Shown: positions 8,589 through 15,997 of the stretch, piece after piece
Layout: the number at the start of each line of letters is the position of its first letter
Position numbering within the stretch: position 1 is the first letter of the stretch
Assembly (NCBI RefSeq): GCF_042648145.1
Contig: NZ_JBHRWV010000007.1
Span: 496,001 to 560,000, forward strand
DNA: 64,000 bases
Origin: Salinicoccus sesuvii
Lineage (GTDB): Bacteria > Bacillota > Bacilli > Staphylococcales > Salinicoccaceae
Direction: 5' to 3'
The notes under the pieces: generated by a model
Database searches by the model: none
Told to the model about the DNA's origin: nothing
What the model saw: only the letters and a program-made list of their open reading frames with translations
Made by a program: the position numbers and the translations under genes

Positions 8589-9725
8589 ATGATTATTACA
8601 TCTTTAATTACTGAATACAATCCCTTTCATAATGGACATATTCACCATATTGAAGCATCTAGACGGCTGACCGGGGCAGACATTGTCATTGCAATCATGT
8701 CAGGTAGCTTTACCCAACGAGGCGAGATTGCTGTCACGGACAAATTCGCCCGAGCCCGAGCAGCAGTAAAGCATGTGGATCTCGTTGTCGAACTGCCTAT
8801 GCCTTGGGCTGTTAGCTTTGCAGATGACTTTGCGCGCGGCGCGGTGTACATAGCTAATCTTCTCGGTAGCAGCAACATCGTATTTGGCAGTGAATCAGGA
8901 GATATTAATACTCTGAAGCAGACTTACCAGAAGCTAAAGGAACAAGATATAAGAGAAAAGATGGAAACATTTATCAAGGCGGGATACAGCTATCCTAGGG
9001 CAATCAACGAAGCCATCGGCTCCGATATCTTTACAGGTGCCAACAATACACTTGGGCTATCCTACCTGCGTGCCATCGACGTACTCCACTCTGACATCAC
9101 TCCACTTACCATACCGAGGCTTGGCAACCAGTTTAATGAGACTGACTTGTCTAAATCTCGGTTCTCGAGCGCCACCAGTTTGAGACAAGCCATCCAAGAG
9201 GGGCGTGTCGAGGAAGCATCATATTATATGCCAGAGACACTCGCACGGTTCATCCATGTTCATGGCCCCCTATCCAATGAAGCACTGTTTCAAACTTTAA
9301 AACTTTTAATCCAGCGTAGCACACCTGAAACCCTACGCGATATCTATATGATGACAGAAGGCATCGAGCATAGATTACTCGCCAAGATTAGAAACCACCA
9401 TTCCTATAGTGCTTTTCTCGCTGATGTGAAAACCAAGCGCTATACAATGACACGTCTCAACCGTCTAATGACTTATATACTGTTAAACGTTACCAAATCA
9501 CAGATGGCAACGTTAGAGATGCCAAAAGCGGTCAGAGTCCTTGCCATGAACCGCGCTGGTCAGGCTTTCCTGAAAACTCTGCCCAAAGATCTTGAAATCA
9601 TCACCAACGTCAACAGTAAAAACAGCCTGTTTATAAAGAATGATATCGTCGCTACCGACATCCATAACATCTATAGTGGCTCCGATCAGAATGATTTCAA
9701 CACACCGGTCATTATCGTAGACTGA
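8589..9725 (+). CDS. tmcAL: tRNA(Met) cytidine acetate ligase
   Basis: TmcAL (YlbM) uses ATP and acetate to form N4-acetylcytidine at the wobble base of elongator tRNA-Met. The protein has 378 residues. The nucleotidyltransferase-like N-terminus TEYNPFHNGHIHH carries the HxGH-type motif (HNGH, 14-17), and SGSFTQRGE follows. The frame is open upstream to 8433, but AAAGGAG ahead of the ATG at 8589 fixes the start. The last 14 nt overlap the convergent coaD gene tail to tail, with no terminator between them. The neighbourhood (coaD, rsmD, ylbN, rpmF) matches Bacillus. Confidence 0.92.
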   Translation: MIITSLITEYNPFHNGHIHHIEASRRLTGADIVIAIMSGSFTQRGEIAVTDKFARARAAVKHVDLVVELPMPWAVSFADDFARGAVYIANLLGSSNIVFGSESGDINTLKQTYQKLKEQDIREKMETFIKAGYSYPRAINEAIGSDIFTGANNTLGLSYLRAIDVLHSDITPLTIPRLGNQFNETDLSKSRFSSATSLRQAIQEGRVEEASYYMPETLARFIHVHGPLSNEALFQTLKLLIQRSTPETLRDIYMMTEGIEHRLLAKIRNHHSYSAFLADVKTKRYTMTRLNRLMTYILLNVTKSQMATLEMPKAVRVLAMNRAGQAFLKTLPKDLEIITNVNSKNSLFIKNDIVATDIHNIYSGSDQNDFNTPVIIVD

Positions 9726-10197
9726 ATTTATTTTTCAGGGCATCCTCGACAAGCGGTGGCACAAGATCTTCTATCTTCCCACCATACTTAGCAACTTCTT
9801 TTACGATAGAAGATGAAATGAAAGAATAGTTGTTGTTTGTCATCATGTATATCGTCTCTATCGAGCTGTTGAGCTTGCGGTTCATAGAAGTTAGCTGCAT
9901 CTCGTATTCAAAATCGCTTACCGCGCGCAGTCCTCTTACGATTGCTTCAGCTCCAACATCTTCGCAGAAATCGATCAGCAGGCCATTGAAACTCCTCACT
10001 TCTACATTCGGCAGGTGGGCGGTCACCTCTTCTATAAGCGCAACCCGCTCCTCTGTTGAAAAGAGGCCCTCTTTTGATGAATTTTTCAACACAGACACAT
10101 AGACATTATCGAATATCTTACTTGAGCGTTCGATGATATCGAGATGACCATAGGTGATCGGATCAAAACTTCCTGGACATACTGCAGTTCTACTCAT
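9712..10197 (-). CDS. coaD: phosphopantetheine adenylyltransferase
   Basis: CoaD converts 4'-phosphopantetheine and ATP to dephospho-CoA in coenzyme A synthesis. All 161 residues fit the family. The N-terminus is MSRTAVCPGSFDPITYGH, with TYGH (15-18) in the catalytic T/HxGH motif, and the conserved GLRAVSDFEYE and YSFISSSIVKE segments are present. The start codon shares one base with the rsmD stop (TAATG), so translation is coupled. The 3' end overlaps tmcAL on the other strand by 14 nt. Confidence 0.96.
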   Translation of the reverse strand: MSRTAVCPGSFDPITYGHLDIIERSSKIFDNVYVSVLKNSSKEGLFSTEERVALIEEVTAHLPNVEVRSFNGLLIDFCEDVGAEAIVRGLRAVSDFEYEMQLTSMNRKLNSSIETIYMMTNNNYSFISSSIVKEVAKYGGKIEDLVPPLVEDALKNKFSLR

Positions 10198-10739
10198 TAT
10201 AAATCTCCTTCTTTCGTCAGTACATTGATGCGAATGGTACCATAGACTACTTCCCTCTGACTAATATAACCAGGTATCTCATAGACTTCGTCCTTATGGG
10301 TTTCAACGACAATCCTTCCACCGTCCGCAAGTATTTTCAGGGAGTCCATCAGATCAAGCGATATATCAACCATCCCCTTATGATACGGCGGATCGAGGAA
10401 TATTAGATCGAAGTGGCGCTCCCGCTTGTTCATCGCACGAAGGGCACGGCGATAGTCATTACGAAACACTTCCACCGGCTCATCAATATTTGATACGTTC
10501 TCCTTTATAATACCAATAGCGTCTCTTGCCCCGTCTATAAACATTGCTTGCTTAGCACCCCGGCTCAATGCCTCGATGCCGAGTGCACCGCTACCAGCGA
10601 ATAGATCGAGTACGCTGCCATCGATCGGTCCGAGTATGTTAAAAATATTCTCTCGCACCTTGTCGGTTGTCGGCCTGGTATCGTTCGATTTTAATACTGA
10701 AAGTTTTTTTGTTTTATACTTTCCACTAATTATTCTCAT
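10197..10739 (-). CDS. rsmD: 16S rRNA (guanine966-N2)-methyltransferase
   Basis: RsmD methylates G966 of 16S rRNA using SAM. The protein has 180 residues, with the SAM motif LDLFAGSGALGIEALSRGA (44-62) and the catalytic DPPY (116-119) of amino-methyltransferases. The N-terminal MRIISGKYKTKKL is typical. It is the first gene of the rsmD-coaD pair, and the two overlap by one base. Confidence 0.94.
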   Translation of the reverse strand: MRIISGKYKTKKLSVLKSNDTRPTTDKVRENIFNILGPIDGSVLDLFAGSGALGIEALSRGAKQAMFIDGARDAIGIIKENVSNIDEPVEVFRNDYRRALRAMNKRERHFDLIFLDPPYHKGMVDISLDLMDSLKILADGGRIVVETHKDEVYEIPGYISQREVVYGTIRINVLTKEGDL

Positions 10740-10799
10740 GAGAAACCCGCTTTCTTTCCTTACATGGTTAGTTTAGAATGATGAATGGGAGTTGATAAA

Positions 10800-11171
10800 A
10801 TGCAAAAATTCATCACAATGGGTGAAGGCCATGGCGACCTTTTCGAACTTGAAGCTCTGATTTCAAATAATCACGGCAGAATAGATAAAGGCATTTTCCT
10901 GCATACGGAAAAGGGCCTATCTACATTTCTTCTAGTCATGACACCCGTCCGCGGAAATTTCCAAGCTATATACACCATATATAGAGGCATCCTCCACAAG
11001 TCAGGCACGGGACAAAAATACAAGATGATTGATGGATGGTGTCGGGAACATGATATTCCAATTGTAGAATTCTCAACACGGGATCCAAAGGATTTCCATG
11101 AAAAGGATCAATTTTACCAGTATATTACCGGTGTACTACGCCTAAATCATTTGATTCCACCACTGACCTGA
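10800..11171 (+). CDS. conserved protein of unknown function, possibly DUF7147 family
   Basis: A 123-residue soluble protein starting MQKFITMGEGHGDLFELE. The preceding GGGAG supports the ATG at 10800 over an in-frame ATG five codons earlier, which contains that Shine-Dalgarno. I recall similar short Bacillales proteins (DUF7147, often mislabelled methylthioribose kinase) that open with a GEG-D-E motif and a line of beta strands, but I cannot confirm this here. No catalytic motif is recognisable. It is divergent from rsmD and ends 2 nt from the convergent ylbG remnant. Confidence 0.6.
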   Translation: MQKFITMGEGHGDLFELEALISNNHGRIDKGIFLHTEKGLSTFLLVMTPVRGNFQAIYTIYRGILHKSGTGQKYKMIDGWCREHDIPIVEFSTRDPKDFHEKDQFYQYITGVLRLNHLIPPLT

Positions 11172-11173
11172 AG

Positions 11174-11436
11174 TCAGATGACACGGTAGTCCTTCGATTC
11201 GAAATTTTCGGTGCCATATTCTCTTTTAATGTTTGGATATTCACTTGCCACTACATCGCTGACATACTTTAAACGGTTCAGTGCTTCCATTGTTTGAGAG
11301 AGGTCCGTTTCGTATATATATAATAATAAGTATTTTTTTCCTTATTGACGTATATGAGGTGGCCGTATCGTTTCAATTGTCGTATGAATTTATTTTGTTT
11401 AAAATAAATGTATATGCCAATGCGTTTCTCAAGCAT
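11174..11436 (-). pseudogene. ylbG: YlbG (DUF2129) gene with a -1 base frameshift in an A7 run
   Basis: On the minus strand an ATG at 11436, preceded by AAGGTGGGG, opens MLEKRIGIYIYFKQNKFIRQ and continues to YVNKEK. It then loses frame at an A7 run (plus-strand T7, 11333-11339) and stops soon after. Adding one A, or slipping back one base, restores KYLLLYIYETDLS and continues to NFESKDYRVI and a TGA at 11174. The restored 87-residue product matches the YlbG/DUF2129 pattern, in which YVSKR-KYVVLY and a final FESK-DY-V are conserved. In Bacillus ylbG lies between ylbF and rsmD, as here. It could be a true pseudogene, a sequencing indel, or slippage-dependent (heptamer A AAA AAT is in phase). 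No downstream stem-loop is evident. Confidence 0.75.
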
Positions 11437-11524
11437 ACTACCCCACCTTATATTTTTTTATACAGTTATGATACCATGGAAATACGAAGTTTTAAATGAA
11501 ACTATAATTGGAGGCATAATTACT

Positions 11525-12445
11525 ATGAAAAAGTGCACGAAAAGCCTACTCACAGCAACCGGGATTACAGGCGGACTTGTTGGCGGCCTATGGGTCGGGA
11601 CTAAAGTCACCAGAGAGCCGAAGATCAGAGACATCAAACCCTACTTCAGACATCGTTCCCCCTACGTATTCGCACATCGCGGCGGTATGGGACTGGCACC
11701 GGAGCACACCATTGCAGCCTTCGATAAGTCAAGCAAGTTTGATGTAGATGGATTTGAAATCGATATTCGCCTGACGAAGGACGAGGAGATTGTCGTTTTC
11801 CATGATGCATATGTGGACCGCACTTCAAACGGAGCAGGACGTATCAGTAACTTAACACTCGATGAACTTAGAAAATTGGACTTCGGATATCATTTCCGAG
11901 ATGCCGAAGGCAAACATCCTTATAGAGGAGCCGAAGATGTAGGTATTGTCACACTTAAGGAACTGATTGAGAGATACCCTGACAAACTCATTAATATTGA
12001 TATCAAAGACGATCCGAATTCATACGAAGGCAGTCTAATGCCAAGCCTGCTTTATCGGCTGATTGATGAGCTGGGTGTACAAAAACGTGTGCTCGTGACA
12101 AGCTTCTACGACTCGCAAATCAATCGGTTCCATCTATACTCCGGCGATGATATCGCCCTAGGTGCAGGTGAGGATCAGGTGAGAAATGCTTATCTAGCAT
12201 ACACTTCAGGATTCAAGCATCTCTTCAGTCCTAAGGCAGATACTTTCCAGATTCCACCTCGCTACAATAATATCCCTTTGAATAAGGAAGGTTTCATCGA
12301 CTTTCTGCAGAGCTTGAATATTGCGGTCGGCTATTGGGTTATCAACGAAATGGATGAAATGGACGAACTCATTCAAAAAGGTGCACATACGATTGTCACT
12401 GACTATCCAGACATCAGTCATCACTTAATGAACGAAAGATATTAA
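11525..12445 (+). CDS. glycerophosphodiester phosphodiesterase family protein, membrane-anchored
   Basis: Predicted enzyme of 306 residues that hydrolyses glycerophosphodiesters. After a basic N-terminus and a hydrophobic anchor (about 8-25, GITGGLVGGLWVG), the GDPD domain begins at FAHRGGMGLAPEHT (49-62). Catalytic His51 and Arg52, metal ligands Glu78 and Asp80, and general acid His93 (VFHDAYVDRTSNG) are all present. GGAGG precedes the ATG at 11525; the longer open frame upstream overlaps ylbG and is discounted. It stands alone between ylbG and ylbF, with a terminator at 12451. The likely role is lipid or teichoic acid turnover at the outer membrane face; the substrate is unproven. Confidence 0.88.
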   Translation: MKKCTKSLLTATGITGGLVGGLWVGTKVTREPKIRDIKPYFRHRSPYVFAHRGGMGLAPEHTIAAFDKSSKFDVDGFEIDIRLTKDEEIVVFHDAYVDRTSNGAGRISNLTLDELRKLDFGYHFRDAEGKHPYRGAEDVGIVTLKELIERYPDKLINIDIKDDPNSYEGSLMPSLLYRLIDELGVQKRVLVTSFYDSQINRFHLYSGDDIALGAGEDQVRNAYLAYTSGFKHLFSPKADTFQIPPRYNNIPLNKEGFIDFLQSLNIAVGYWVINEMDEMDELIQKGAHTIVTDYPDISHHLMNERY

Positions 12446-12450
12446 AAAAA

Positions 12451-12476
12451 GGCTCCCCTTAATCAGGGGGGCCTTT
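12451..12476. terminator. shared terminator between GDPD gene and ylbF
   Basis: Stem GGC(T)CCCCT / AGGGG(G)GCC with a TAATC loop, A-rich before and UUU after. It sits between convergent genes. Confidence 0.75.
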
Positions 12477-12484
12477 AGTATGTT

Positions 12485-12928
12485 TTAACTTGCGCTCTGG
12501 CACCCGCAACTACCGCCTGTTGAGCACCCGGACTCTCCGGATACGGAGAAAAATGGGTTGCTGCTGACGATGTTGACGTTGTTGCTTATACTTATCCCTA
12601 CATGGTAGAGTACCTCATCGAGTAGCGCCTGCAATTGATACTCTGCCCTTCTGTATTCCATGATGACAGGATGCATATCCAATTTCTTTTTGAATTGGTT
12701 AATCTCCCGGCGTTTAGTACTGAAGTCGGGGTGGTATCTGCCAAACCTCTGAACTTCTTCAAAATCCAGTTTCAATCGGGTAAACTGATCTATAAGCTGC
12801 GCCACTTCCTTATCTTCTTCAAGGAGTGCACGATATTTACAATACTGCTGATGGGCTTCGGTTTGCCTTATTTTCTCATTTAAGGCATCGAGCTGATCTA
12901 GAATTTGCATTTCTGTTTCTGTAACCAT
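12485..12928 (-). CDS. ylbF: YlbF / RicF, RNA maturation regulator subunit
   Basis: A 147-residue helical protein. With YmcA (RicA) and YaaT (RicT), YlbF forms the Ric complex that steers RNase Y-dependent mRNA maturation in Bacillus and binds [4Fe-4S] clusters. The C-terminal cysteine cluster SGCSTGGSCGC (Cys135, 141, 143) fits the Fe-S ligand role. The middle is heptad-like and rich in Glu/Arg. It lies two genes from ylbG and rsmD, close to the Bacillus order ylbF-ylbG-rsmD. Its partners are not in this window. Confidence 0.88.
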   Translation of the reverse strand: MVTETEMQILDQLDALNEKIRQTEAHQQYCKYRALLEEDKEVAQLIDQFTRLKLDFEEVQRFGRYHPDFSTKRREINQFKKKLDMHPVIMEYRRAEYQLQALLDEVLYHVGISISNNVNIVSSNPFFSVSGESGCSTGGSCGCQSAS

Positions 12929-13003
12929 TTACAACACCTCACTCACATAGTATCACAGATACATGGCTTTACACCACCGGTGCTTGCAGTTTTCAATTAC
13001 CAT

Positions 13004-13032
13004 TTGCAACTACCGGAACAATAGATTAAAAT
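13004..13032 (+). promoter_or_regulatory. promoter of yugN-like gene
   Basis: TTGCAA (13004-13009), 17-bp spacer, TAAAAT (13027-13032), 35 nt before the ATG at 13068. Confidence 0.65.
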
Positions 13033-13067
13033 TAGAGTAATGGAAAAATGCTTAGGGAGGAAAATTC

Positions 13068-13424
13068 ATGGTTTTCGAAAACTCTACTCTTGAGACGATG
13101 ATCGTTTCTCAAGATATACTGCAAGATGTAATGAATAAGAATGGGCTCGTACTCGGCGGGGCGTGGGATTATGAAAGAATGACTTTTGACTACAAATTTG
13201 AAGTGCCAGAAGGCATTTTCTACTTGCGTATGCCCGGCTATGCTGTAGAAGGAGATGTCGGTGCTAAAAATGCTATCCTCCAACTTATGGATCCTTATAT
13301 GGGAAAACACTATTATCCGACAGGTCTTGAGTACGGAAGTGACGAACACTTCCCTGAACGCCTCGTAGACCTTGCAGTACAAAAAATCAGGGCCGTTGCA
13401 CAGGATCTAAAAGCTATTTCTTAA
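13068..13424 (+). CDS. YugN family protein
   Basis: A 118-residue protein matching the small YugN-like family of Bacillales, whose function is unknown. The recognisable core is GLVLGGAWDYERMTFDYKFE followed by YLRMPGYAVEGDVG and the C-terminal helix. There is no signal peptide or membrane segment. GGGAGGA precedes the ATG. It is monocistronic, with its own promoter and a strong shared terminator with ctaM. Confidence 0.82.
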   Translation: MVFENSTLETMIVSQDILQDVMNKNGLVLGGAWDYERMTFDYKFEVPEGIFYLRMPGYAVEGDVGAKNAILQLMDPYMGKHYYPTGLEYGSDEHFPERLVDLAVQKIRAVAQDLKAIS

Positions 13425-13435
13425 ATATCTGCTAC

Positions 13436-13469
13436 AAAAAGGACTGCTCAAAAGAGCAGTCCTTTTTTT
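13436..13469. terminator. bidirectional terminator between yugN-like gene and ctaM
   Basis: Perfect 9-bp stem GGACTGCTC/GAGCAGTCC (13441-13449, 13454-13462), AAAA loop, five A before and seven T after. The ctaM stop codon begins directly after it. Confidence 0.92.
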
Positions 13470-13925
13470 CTATCCTTGGAGTATAGCCTTAATCAATGAA
13501 GTTGTTTCTCCACCCGGGTAGAGTACATAGAGCAGTACGTATACCATGACACCGGTAATTGCTGTAGCGAACCAGATGATCGATGCCCAAGGTGCAATTT
13601 TCCTATGGGGTGCAAGTCTCCCCTTGTAGCCTAGATAGACTTGGATACCGCCGAGCGCGCCTCCTGTCGTAGCGAGTATAATATGAAATATTAAAAATAC
13701 CGTATAAAAAGGGACTAGCGCGTCTGGGCCACCAAATGCAGTATTGCCTATGAATACCGTTCTTGAAGCGTAGATGATGAAAAAAATTAGCGCACTGACT
13801 GCTGCGTATGTCATCATTTTCTGATGTCCTTCAATTTTTCCATTTCTTACTTTAACAATACCTATGGCCATAAAAATCGCACTGATTACAATGAATAATG
13901 TACTGATAGTCGGTAAAATATGCAC
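13470..13925 (-). CDS. ctaM: DUF420 membrane protein CtaM, haem-copper oxidase maturation factor
   Basis: A 151-residue protein with four hydrophobic helices. CtaM (DUF420, YozB in Bacillus) was shown in S. aureus to be needed for activity of the haem A-containing terminal oxidase. Histidines in the helices (GHQKMMTYAAVSA, FHIILATTGGALGG, and HRKIAPWASIIWF) could bind haem or copper. It lies 21 nt downstream of ctaG and probably shares its transcript. In S. aureus ctaM follows ctaB directly; here the whole caa3 operon lies between them. Confidence 0.85.
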   Translation of the reverse strand: MHILPTISTLFIVISAIFMAIGIVKVRNGKIEGHQKMMTYAAVSALIFFIIYASRTVFIGNTAFGGPDALVPFYTVFLIFHIILATTGGALGGIQVYLGYKGRLAPHRKIAPWASIIWFATAITGVMVYVLLYVLYPGGETTSLIKAILQG

Positions 13926-13946
13926 TGTGTGATTCTCCTTATTCCA

Positions 13947-14900
13947 TTATCTATATTGATTGAAAAGCTCTTTTTGGAGGCGCGCTTCTTCAACGGAACG
14001 GCGTGTCACTTCATCTTCATCCATACGTTCATTCCTGTACCATTTGAAGAAGAGGTGACCGAGCATAAAGCTAAAGAAGACTTCTTGTAAGACTTTCATA
14101 ATAATTCCGCCAGTCTGCTGATCCATAAGCGGTGTCGTATTAGTAAAGTACTCGGGACCAGAAATGATGCCCTGCCCTTTCAAACCATCAAGTACGCCGG
14201 AAGGTACACACAATTCCATTGCTGCAAGCCACGCATCTCCATCTGTATAAGTGCTGTAGAGTGGTTGCCCTGCAAAAATAATCAACGCACATGCTGGCGT
14301 CAGAAGTGCACCAATCGCAAATATATAAAGGAGCTTGAATAATCCTCCCATATGCTTCTCCTGTGGTTCAACCTTATTAAATATAGGATAGAACATCAGG
14401 AGGGACAGCATAAAGAGCAGAATATTAAACCCTGAATGCAGTGTTGCATTATGCTTAAGGAAATCCAGTACAACTGGAATGTGATAGATGGAGAAAACTC
14501 CATTAAACAAAATCAACGGTATTAACGGCTTTTTCGCTATCGCAAAAAATTGCTTTAGAACTGGCAAGTCTACAATATACTTCCATAAATATTCTGGTAT
14601 AGCGAAGTACATCAAAGGCGCAATCAGAAGAAACACAACAGCCATCTGTAACATATGGAAACTAAAAAGGATATGGCTGAGTACGTCAACCGGCGCACCA
14701 TACATAGCGTAAAGCAGTACCATGCTTGTAATAAAAACTGACCCTTCTTTGAATGTCAGCGGTCGACCACCTTCGAAATCCTTATACCACTTCTTAGTGA
14801 TCAGAAAATAGACGACGGATATGAAAACCACTAATGCTAAAAAGTACGGACTCCAGTTTGCGATGAATCCGAATATTGATATAGATGACAAGTTTCCCAT
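13947..14900 (-). CDS. ctaG: cytochrome c oxidase assembly factor CtaG
   Basis: A polytopic membrane protein of 317 residues with about seven to eight helices, of the caa3_CtaG family needed for copper insertion into caa3 oxidase of Bacillus. Recognisable parts are the helix LSHILFSFHMLQMAVVFLL with conserved His and Met, YHIPVVLDFLKH, and the C-terminal basic tail. It is preceded by its own promoter (14935-14963), so it is separable from ctaCDEF, and is followed by ctaM. Confidence 0.92.
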   Translation of the reverse strand: MGNLSSISIFGFIANWSPYFLALVVFISVVYFLITKKWYKDFEGGRPLTFKEGSVFITSMVLLYAMYGAPVDVLSHILFSFHMLQMAVVFLLIAPLMYFAIPEYLWKYIVDLPVLKQFFAIAKKPLIPLILFNGVFSIYHIPVVLDFLKHNATLHSGFNILLFMLSLLMFYPIFNKVEPQEKHMGGLFKLLYIFAIGALLTPACALIIFAGQPLYSTYTDGDAWLAAMELCVPSGVLDGLKGQGIISGPEYFTNTTPLMDQQTGGIIMKVLQEVFFSFMLGHLFFKWYRNERMDEDEVTRRSVEEARLQKELFNQYR

Positions 14901-14934
14901 TAAAAATCATCCCTTTATAAAAACGCTTAATTTT

Positions 14935-14963
14935 AGTATAGTTTCCAGGTACGCGTTGGGCAA
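14935..14963 (-). promoter_or_regulatory. promoter of ctaG-ctaM
   Basis: Minus strand TTGCCC (14963-14958), 17-bp spacer, TATACT (14940-14935), 35 nt before the ctaG start. Confidence 0.6.
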
Positions 14964-14992
14964 GTTAATACCATGACAATATAATGACAAAT

Positions 14993-15019
14993 AAAGACCG
15001 GCACAGTGTGCCGGTCTTT
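14993..15019 (-). terminator. terminator after ctaF
   Basis: Perfect 12-bp stem with a 3-nt loop (14993-15004, 15008-15019) followed on the minus strand by a short U-rich stretch. It separates ctaBCDEF from ctaG-ctaM. Confidence 0.75.
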
Positions 15020-15027
15020 ATGCTGAT

Positions 15028-15369
15028 TTAAATTGGTTTACCAATCCATACGATATAAACGAACGTAACTACAAAGGCAAGTGCGAAGAACATGCCAGTT
15101 AGCATGAACAGCTTAGCAAACTCATGCCCTTTGTCCTTCATATGCATGAAGTAGTAGAACTGAAGGATGACTTGTATAAAAGCCATACCGATGACGATAG
15201 GAATAACAAATTGCTGATCTATATCCATCGCCACAAGTCCAAAAGCCGTAAATGTCAGGAAGATCATTAGTGAAAATGAAACAACTTGCTGACGCATCTC
15301 CTTCGTGCGTTCACGACGTACATAATCGAGCTTCTGTTTTGACATCGGTTCTTGTTTAATTTCTGCCAT
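15028..15369 (-). CDS. ctaF: cytochrome c oxidase subunit IV (caa3 type)
   Basis: Small subunit of the caa3 oxidase: 113 residues with a charged N-terminal cytoplasmic part and three membrane helices. The segment FYYFMHMKDKGHE is typical of bacterial COX4 (CtaF/CyoD-like). It lies one base after ctaE, and is the last gene of the ctaB-C-D-E-F operon before a terminator. Confidence 0.9.
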   Translation of the reverse strand: MAEIKQEPMSKQKLDYVRRERTKEMRQQVVSFSLMIFLTFTAFGLVAMDIDQQFVIPIVIGMAFIQVILQFYYFMHMKDKGHEFAKLFMLTGMFFALAFVVTFVYIVWIGKPI

Positions 15370-15370
15370 G

Positions 15371-15997
15371 TTACATCACTCCCAGCAAGTAGACTATTGT
15401 GAAGATGAATACCCACACAACATCGATGAAGTGCCAGTACAAGGAAGCTGTATTTACTTTCGCAGCTGTATACACGGATATACCACGTTTGGCATTACGC
15501 AAGATAAGTGACGTAATCCAACCAAGCCCAATGGCAACGTGCAAACCATGTGTCCCAAGTAAGAAGTAGAACGCGCTACCGAATGCGCTGGATCTGAAAG
15601 TGTGGCCTTCGTGAACATATTCGATGAACTCATATATCTCAAGAGCCAAGAAACCAAGTCCAAGTAGAACAGTAATACCAAGCCAAAGTTGCATTTTAGC
15701 AAAGTTATTATTTCTCATATGATAGACCGCATAAACACTTGTCAGAGATGATGTCAAAAGGAACATCGTCATAACCAACGCAAGCGGTAGAGCGAAGAGG
15801 TCAGCAGCCAGAAGATGGTCATCTCCTGGAACTGAATCCTTCAGAGCAAGATAGGTTGCAAAAAGAGAAGCAAAGAGTGCAGTCTCCCCTGCAAGGAAAA
15901 TCCAGAAGCCGACAAACTTATTTTTACCTTCCATTGTCGCTGTTTCAGGATGGGCAGGCCATCTTTCACTTGGCACATTATATTCCATGTGAGCCAT
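15371..15997 (-). CDS. ctaE: cytochrome c oxidase subunit III
   Basis: Subunit III of the haem-copper oxidase: 208 residues and about five to six helices. The family stretches FWIFLAGETALFASLFATYLA, the segment GSAFYFLLGTHGLHV, and YWHFIDVVWVFIFTIVYLLG at the C-terminus are clear. The start overlaps the ctaD stop by one base. Confidence 0.95.
   Translation of the reverse strand: MAHMEYNVPSERWPAHPETATMEGKNKFVGFWIFLAGETALFASLFATYLALKDSVPGDDHLLAADLFALPLALVMTMFLLTSSLTSVYAVYHMRNNNFAKMQLWLGITVLLGLGFLALEIYEFIEYVHEGHTFRSSAFGSAFYFLLGTHGLHVAIGLGWITSLILRNAKRGISVYTAAKVNTASLYWHFIDVVWVFIFTIVYLLGVM

Noticed and set aside
11408..11524. Upstream in-frame extension of the GDPD gene
   Set aside because: It overlaps the ylbG start on the other strand and lacks a ribosome site; GGAGG fixes the start at 11525.
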